DNA of 10,768 bases from Candidatus Bathyarchaeota archaeon (lineage in GTDB: Archaea > Thermoproteota > Bathyarchaeia > Bathyarchaeales > SOJC01): NCBI GenBank assembly GCA_023131555.1, contig JAGLZJ010000018.1, forward strand, positions 1-10,768. The letters run 5' to 3'. This document shows, piece by piece, positions 6,710 through 10,768 of this stretch (position 1 is the first letter of the stretch; each line of letters opens with the position of its first letter). The position numbers and the translations under genes are program-made. The notes beneath the pieces are model-generated. The model was not told the DNA's origin. It did no database searches and saw nothing but the letters and a program-made list of their open reading frames with translations.

Positions 6710-8473
6710 TCATCGATGACAGAAGTAGACTGTGATCAATCTGCTGCTTCTAGTGTCTATTCTCACAAACCCGAATCTCTCGAATTGAACGATGTTACCA
6801 GCTTCGATCTCGCGAAAACCGGGCTCAACAAGACCTTCAGCGATTGATGCATCAGGCAAAATGACGCGGCACTTAATCCCCATGTCGGATGGCAGCCAGT
6901 GGATCAGAGGTGCCTTAGCGGCTCTCGCTTTCTCGTATTCTTCACTGTGAAAGATCGAGGTCACACCCTTATCGCTTGATTTACGGATCTGCACGTTGAA
7001 GAGCTCCATTAAGCGGATAAGTTGACCTCTTTCCATCCGCTCGCTGTCACTCGTCGCTATCGATAGAGAGGCGACACCGTCTGTTTCCTTTATAGTGAAT
7101 ACGCGGACTCCTCTATCGCGGTGTTCAGGGTGGACGGGGATCTCCGACCTGAAATCCCTAGGAACTTCGTTGACCGTCATCTGAACCGGGTGATCGATGA
7201 AGAAAAACCTGTCTGCGTAAGGTTCAACGATTCTTCTGTTGTGGGCATAGAGGTTTTCCCAGCTTAAGGTGATGTCGTGAGTCTTTGGCCCAACATCTAT
7301 GATGAGACGCTTGATTGCCTCAGGTTGTATTCCTCTTCGTCTCAAAGCTACAAAGGTTGCCAGTCTAGGGTCATCCCAGCTCTTGTAAACTCCAGTGCGC
7401 ATCTGTCGCAGTATCTCGGATTTGCTGAGTGAAGCCCCCACAATCTTCATTCGCCCGTAGTGAATTGTCTCAGGATATCGCCAGCCAAAATACTTGTACA
7501 TGAACTCCTGCCGTGTCTGATTGGTCAAATGCTCTTTACCCCGTATTATGTGACTGACACCCAAGAGATGGTCATCTACGCCGCACGCGAGATTGTATAG
7601 AGGCCATACTCGGTACTTGTTGCCAGCTCTCGGATGGGGGTGCTTCTCAGTGTCAACTATTCGCAGTGCAGGCCAGTCTCGGACCGCGGGATTTGGGTGA
7701 TTTAGGTCGGTTTTCACCCGGACAACGGCTTCTCCTTCCAGGTAGGTTCCGTTGAGCATGCTTTCCCAGCGGTTCAGATGCTCGCTGGTATCCATGTCGC
7801 GGCAATCACACGGTTTCTTATCCGAAACAGCTTGTCTGAAGAGAAGCGGCTTGCAGGTACAGACGTACGCGTTGCCTGCTCTTAGCAAGCGCTCAGCGTG
7901 TTCGTAGTAGATTTGAAGGCGGTCGCTTTGGTAGAAGTAGGCATCAGGCTGGCTGTTCAGCCAGATCAGATCCTCCTTTATTGCCTTGTAGAACTCTAGT
8001 TGAGGTCGTTTCTGTTTGGGGTCGGTGTCCTCAAAACGGACTATGAATCTTCCCTTGTAGAGGTCAGCGTATTCTTTGCAGAGAATAATGGCCCGGGCTG
8101 AACCGAGGTGGAGTGGCGCGTCGGGGTTTGGGGAAAATCGGGTTGTGACCGATTCAAACGCGTCAATGTTTTCAAGGGGTGGAAGAGTTTTCTCTTCTTT
8201 ACCTCGTTTCTTCTTCGAGTGTGAGAGGGCTTCTGGCCATGCTTCTTCCAGTCGCGTTCTTTGTGCTCGTGGACTTAGTTTGTTTATAGTTAGGATTATC
8301 TCTTCCACTAATGGCGTTACATGTTTGATTTTTTTCTTGAGGTGAGGTTGTTCAGATAAAAGCTTTCCTAAAACTGGGGCTTTCCGGGCTCTTCCATTAT
8401 GAAGGTGCGCGTTCAGTAAGGCGATTTTTTCGATGCTCTTCTTAAGCTGAGTGTCAAAGGACAATGAAGCCAC
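6710..8473 (-). CDS. gltX: Glutamyl-tRNA synthetase, archaeal type
   Basis: Class I aminoacyl-tRNA synthetase that charges tRNA with glutamate. Archaeal GluRS is normally non-discriminating, also making Glu-tRNA(Gln) for amidation (family knowledge). The 587 residues include a helical N-terminal appendix (1-100, with IALLNAHLHNGRARKAPVLGKLLSE). The Rossmann core opens with TRFSPNPDAPLHLGSARA (111-127), whose HLGS is the HIGH motif, followed by VRFEDTDP (145-152). CTC at 205-207 and CDC at 222-224 form a CxC-x14-CxC set that could bind zinc. The KMSKS equivalent is ASLSKS (347-352). A beta-barrel anticodon-binding region fills about 420-587, the archaeal/eukaryotic GlnRS-like form. The GTG start at 8473 is the only sensible choice, because the idsA TAA lies in frame four codons upstream; its AGAGAGGT is 13 bases away, rather far. 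Last gene of the isoprenoid operon. Confidence 0.95.
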   Translation of the reverse strand: MASLSFDTQLKKSIEKIALLNAHLHNGRARKAPVLGKLLSEQPHLKKKIKHVTPLVEEIILTINKLSPRAQRTRLEEAWPEALSHSKKKRGKEEKTLPPLENIDAFESVTTRFSPNPDAPLHLGSARAIILCKEYADLYKGRFIVRFEDTDPKQKRPQLEFYKAIKEDLIWLNSQPDAYFYQSDRLQIYYEHAERLLRAGNAYVCTCKPLLFRQAVSDKKPCDCRDMDTSEHLNRWESMLNGTYLEGEAVVRVKTDLNHPNPAVRDWPALRIVDTEKHPHPRAGNKYRVWPLYNLACGVDDHLLGVSHIIRGKEHLTNQTRQEFMYKYFGWRYPETIHYGRMKIVGASLSKSEILRQMRTGVYKSWDDPRLATFVALRRRGIQPEAIKRLIIDVGPKTHDITLSWENLYAHNRRIVEPYADRFFFIDHPVQMTVNEVPRDFRSEIPVHPEHRDRGVRVFTIKETDGVASLSIATSDSERMERGQLIRLMELFNVQIRKSSDKGVTSIFHSEEYEKARAAKAPLIHWLPSDMGIKCRVILPDASIAEGLVEPGFREIEAGNIVQFERFGFVRIDTRSSRLITVYFCHR

Positions 8474-8482
8474 TCGGGTAGA

Positions 8483-9577
8483 TTAAACCTCTCTTTCAAC
8501 CAGAAGATCAGCGAAGGCTCTGAGTTTCTGCTTTGCTTCGGATGGTGGCAGCAGATTTTCGATCTCACTCCAGCTTTCTTTGAGTATTTTACGGGCGTAT
8601 TTTTTAGCGTACGTGATCGCATCGTACTTCTTCATGATCGATATCGCTTCATCACGTAGACTCTGGTCAGTTGTGTGCATTCGCAGGATTTCCGCCAGCC
8701 TGACTCTATCATCCGGCATCGCTTTCTGTAGTGTGCGGATCACGATTAGAGTCGTTTTTCCCTCGGTGACATCTGCGCCTATTGTCCCCTTCGCTTTCGC
8801 AAACGTCTTTCCTGTAAGGTCCAGTATATCATCTTGTATCTGAAAGGCAACGCCTACTGCTTCTGCATATTCCCCCAGTCGCTCAGTCAGCTCGTCGTTA
8901 GCTTGCGACAGGATAGCCGCCATCTTTGCTGCCATTGCAGCCAGCGTCCCAGTCTTGTAAGCACACATCTGCAGGTACTCGTTCTCAGTGATCTCGGCGA
9001 CCTCCACCTGCCCTCTGTGCCAAGATATGTCTATGGCTTGGCCGAGGCTTAAGGTGATCATGTGTTGAGCATAGACTTCGTAGACTTTGCTGAGAGTATC
9101 TGGCGGAATTCGCTTTCGGTTATGAATCAATGGCAGGAGAGGAAGGAAATACATGGCGTTGCCGGAGTTGATTGCTACGTCAAGACCGTAGGTTCTGAAG
9201 GTGCAGGGTCGGCCTCTGCGAAGTTCTGACTGGTCTTCTACGTCATCCACCATTAATGTCCCGTTGTGAATCACTTCAGGAATCATTGCGTATTCCAGGT
9301 AGTCTTCTGGGTTTCGCCCGAGAGCCTCGCAGACTAGGAGGAACAGTTTCGGTCTCCATCTTTTTCCCCCTCTTTCAAGGAATTCCCAAATTGGTTCTGC
9401 GAGAGCTCTATTCAAGGTCTCCAGGTTGTAGGCGTATCTTGGAGTATTGAGGGTGAAAATGATATCATCTCTGCTGAATTTCTTCGGAATGTACTTCGCG
9501 ATAGTCTTATCTATGTTGAAGTTTTCCGCCTCCGGTTGGGTCTCTTGCTCCTGGATCTTTTGAACAGCAGCCTCCAT
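8483..9577 (-). CDS. idsA: Polyprenyl diphosphate synthase, probably geranylgeranyl-type
   Basis: Condenses IPP with allylic diphosphates; in archaea this usually yields GGPP (C20) for ether lipids. The 364-residue all-helical protein shows GGKRWRP at 70-76 (IPP/diphosphate contacts), the first Asp-rich motif DDVED at 111-115 followed by LRRGRP, a KTGTL segment near 208-212, the second Asp-rich motif DDILD at 249-253, and GADVTEGK at 267-274. All catalytic Asp, Lys and Arg positions look intact. The residue five before the first Asp-rich motif is Gly106, not a bulky aromatic. The DDVEDQSELRRG context resembles eukaryotic type III GGPP synthases, so exact chain length is uncertain. The N-terminal 30 residues are charged and extra to the core. 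The ATG at 9577 is preceded by GGTGATCG; the isomerase stop lies inside that element, and the gap is three bases. Confidence 0.93.
   Translation of the reverse strand: MEAAVQKIQEQETQPEAENFNIDKTIAKYIPKKFSRDDIIFTLNTPRYAYNLETLNRALAEPIWEFLERGGKRWRPKLFLLVCEALGRNPEDYLEYAMIPEVIHNGTLMVDDVEDQSELRRGRPCTFRTYGLDVAINSGNAMYFLPLLPLIHNRKRIPPDTLSKVYEVYAQHMITLSLGQAIDISWHRGQVEVAEITENEYLQMCAYKTGTLAAMAAKMAAILSQANDELTERLGEYAEAVGVAFQIQDDILDLTGKTFAKAKGTIGADVTEGKTTLIVIRTLQKAMPDDRVRLAEILRMHTTDQSLRDEAISIMKKYDAITYAKKYARKILKESWSEIENLLPPSEAKQKLRAFADLLVEREV
8487..8494 (-). promoter_or_regulatory. Shine-Dalgarno-like AGAGAGGT before gltX, inside the idsA end
   Basis: AGAGAGGT lies in the last codons of idsA, directly before its TAA. 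It is 13 bases from the gltX GTG, longer than the five to nine seen at the other junctions, so initiation may rely on re-initiation after idsA. Confidence 0.45.
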
Positions 9578-9579
9578 CG

Positions 9580-9585
9580 ATCACC
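9580..9585 (-). promoter_or_regulatory. Shine-Dalgarno GGTGAT of idsA containing the isomerase stop
   Basis: The minus strand reads CGGTGATCG then ATG at 9577. GGTGAT pairs with the ATCACC of archaeal 16S ends, and the TGA inside it terminates the isomerase gene. Confidence 0.6.
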
Positions 9586-10675
9586 GTCTCGAGTAAGATT
9601 CTGGTTTGAAACCTCTTCTTTTCAACCATTCAGCTGTTCTTCCAAGCAGTACTATTGGAGTACTCTTAAGGCTGCCTACGTTTTCGGCGCCAATCAAGAA
9701 CATCGCAGTCTTCAGTTCTTCCATAATCAGCTTCAGTTCCTCCTTTACAGATTCAACGCCTTCAGTGGCGGGTTGAAGGATAGGAGTTGCGAAACTTGCC
9801 AGGTTTGCGCCCAAGGCGAGGGCTTTGGCTACGTCGATTCCTGAACGTATGCCGCCAGACGCTATCATCTTCAGGCTTGTGGATTGGCTTACTTCAACGA
9901 GGCTTGCAGCTGTAGATATTCCCCAGTCCCAGAAACGTTCTCCGAGACGCGCACGGAACAAGTTTCTGCGTTTCTTTGCCCGGTAGTACTCAACAGCAGC
10001 CCAGCTTGTTCCGCCTGCTCCTGAAACGTCTATGGCGTCCACCTTTGCTTCTTCGAGTCTAGTTGCGGTTTCCGCGGATATGCCTGCGCCTGTTTCCTTC
10101 ACAATTATGGGGACCTCAAGGTTTTCAGCTAGCTGTCTGATCTTTAAGAGGACTCCTTTGTAGTTGGCTTCGCCTTCTGGCTGAATTGCTTCTTGGAGCG
10201 GATTAAGGTGTATGGCGAGGGCATCAGCCTTAATCATCCTCACAATTTCCTCAGCCTCTTTCAAACCATATCCGTTCACAAGTTGAGGGGCTCCGATGTT
10301 TGCGATCAGATAGGCTTTTGGAGCATTTTCCCTCACTACCTTGTAGGTCGATGTGAGTTCTGGGTCTTCCAATGCTGCTCTTTGGCTACCGACGCCCATG
10401 CCTAAACCAAGTTCTTCAACTGCGCTGGCGATGGAAGTGTTGATCAATGTGGCTTCTTCTGTGCCCCCGGTCATCGCTCCGACGAGAATGGGGGCGGAAA
10501 GCTCGTGTCCGAAGAAGCTTGTTGCTAGATTGATTTCGTCGCGGTCAATCTGGGGAAGAGCTTGGTGCACGAAGTTGACATCTTCTAGGCCGGTTGTTGC
10601 CTGGCGACTGCGTACATTTCGCTTGAGAGAGATATCGATGTGTTCAGATTTTCGGTTCCGTGTACTTTCTGTCAT
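9581..10675 (-). CDS. fni: Type 2 isopentenyl-diphosphate delta-isomerase (FMN-dependent)
   Basis: Interconverts IPP and DMAPP using reduced FMN and Mg2+; soluble TIM-barrel enzyme. From the chosen ATG it has 364 residues. Family motifs: RKSEHI at 8-13, VGAMTGG at 65-71 (FMN side), GVGSQRAALED at 94-104, HLNPLQEAIQPEG at 156-168 with the active-site Gln161 and Mg-linked Glu near 162/167, VKETGAG at 192-198, SGAGGTSW at 218-225, and the phosphate loop ASGGIRSG at 272-279. An in-frame GTG at 10684 is possible, but the ATG at 10675 has GAAGTGA five bases upstream, whereas the GTG would overlap the preceding gene and has no spaced ribosome site. It follows the upstream gene by five bases and precedes idsA by three, so it is in the middle of an isoprenoid operon. 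No anomalies seen. Confidence 0.95.
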   Translation of the reverse strand: MTESTRNRKSEHIDISLKRNVRSRQATTGLEDVNFVHQALPQIDRDEINLATSFFGHELSAPILVGAMTGGTEEATLINTSIASAVEELGLGMGVGSQRAALEDPELTSTYKVVRENAPKAYLIANIGAPQLVNGYGLKEAEEIVRMIKADALAIHLNPLQEAIQPEGEANYKGVLLKIRQLAENLEVPIIVKETGAGISAETATRLEEAKVDAIDVSGAGGTSWAAVEYYRAKKRRNLFRARLGERFWDWGISTAASLVEVSQSTSLKMIASGGIRSGIDVAKALALGANLASFATPILQPATEGVESVKEELKLIMEELKTAMFLIGAENVGSLKSTPIVLLGRTAEWLKRRGFKPESYSRR

Positions 10676-10680
10676 GAAGT

Positions 10681-10687
10681 TCACTTC
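10681..10687 (-). promoter_or_regulatory. Shine-Dalgarno GAAGTGA deciding the isomerase start
   Basis: GAAGTGA on the minus strand includes the TGA stop of the upstream gene and is followed by ACTTC and then ATG at 10675. It matches the GGAGGTGA consensus except for two bases and favours the ATG over the GTG at 10684. Confidence 0.55.
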
Positions 10688-10768
10688 TCGATCAATGTAC
10701 CGGAGGCTTCATTGCTGCTTAAGACCATACGGAGATTGTCATCCTTTTTCGCGTTTATGATCAACGTG
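10681..10768 (-). CDS. C-terminal end of upstream gene, possibly isopentenyl phosphate kinase (partial)
   Basis: The minus strand has one frame open from the right edge (first full codon at 10767) to TGA at 10681-10683, giving 28 residues: it starts TLIINAKKDDNL and ends NEASGTLIEK. One of the other two frames stops within ten codons. The INAKKDDNLRMVL then SGTLI pattern resembles the end of amino-acid-kinase-fold isopentenyl phosphate kinases, which typically finish with a Gly-Thr-x-Ile near the C-terminus. In many archaea that gene directly precedes the type 2 isomerase. That kinase makes IPP from isopentenyl phosphate in the archaeal mevalonate route. With so little sequence, another kinase of the cluster is possible; that a gene ends here is much surer than its identity. 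Confidence 0.6.
   Translation of the reverse strand, partial: TLIINAKKDDNLRMVLSSNEASGTLIEK

Noticed and set aside
8413..8892. Open frames overlapping the idsA-gltX junction on both strands.
   Set aside because: They run through the conserved coding sequence of idsA and gltX in other frames and show no independent ribosome site or motif.
10676..10684. Isomerase start at the GTG at 10684.
   Set aside because: It would overlap the upstream gene's stop codon and has no spaced ribosome site; the ATG three codons later has GAAGTGA at the right distance.

Overview
The window looks like a chromosomal segment of an archaeon. The evidence is an XPB-type DNA repair helicase followed directly by its Bax1 nuclease partner, an archaeal-type glutamyl-tRNA synthetase, and a type 2 isopentenyl-diphosphate isomerase next to a geranylgeranyl-diphosphate-type synthase, as expected for ether-lipid synthesis. 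There are also TATA-like promoters and a secreted DUF2341 mosaic protein rich in N-glycosylation sequons. That mosaic protein most resembles, from memory, proteins of Bathyarchaeia and related TACK lineages. The lineage is an inference, not something the sequence proves.

Layout, left to right. Positions 3-1574 (+) hold a large extracellular beta-rich protein whose N-terminus lies outside the window. It converges, with a 35-bp gap, on a minus-strand operon read right to left as xpb (5847-4516), bax1 (4505-2913) and kynU (2899-1610). Next come a short non-coding stretch with the xpb promoter (5848-6058) and a two-gene minus-strand unit: a winged-helix regulator (6599-6267) and a 59-residue protein I translated by hand (6238-6059). 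A 110-bp gap with a candidate dyad operator separates this unit from a second tight minus-strand operon. That operon runs from the right edge: the tail of an upstream gene (probably isopentenyl phosphate kinase), the type 2 isomerase (10675-9581), the polyprenyl diphosphate synthase (9577-8483) and gltX (8473-6710).

The right-hand operon makes C5 isoprenoid units, interconverts IPP and DMAPP, and condenses them into the long-chain precursor of archaeal membrane lipids; glutamyl-tRNA synthetase has been added at its end. The left-hand operon pairs a 3'-5' helicase with a structure-cleaving nuclease for DNA repair, and carries a tryptophan/kynurenine catabolic enzyme as its third gene. At all five tight junctions of the two operons, the Shine-Dalgarno of the downstream gene overlaps or directly abuts the stop codon of the upstream gene. 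This suggests translational coupling and fixes several start codons.

I saw no rRNA, tRNA, CRISPR array, insertion sequence or phage gene. Most of the window is ordinary core archaeal content. The least explained parts are the regulator plus 59-residue protein pair, the placement of kynureninase behind xpb-bax1, and the product length of the polyprenyl synthase.
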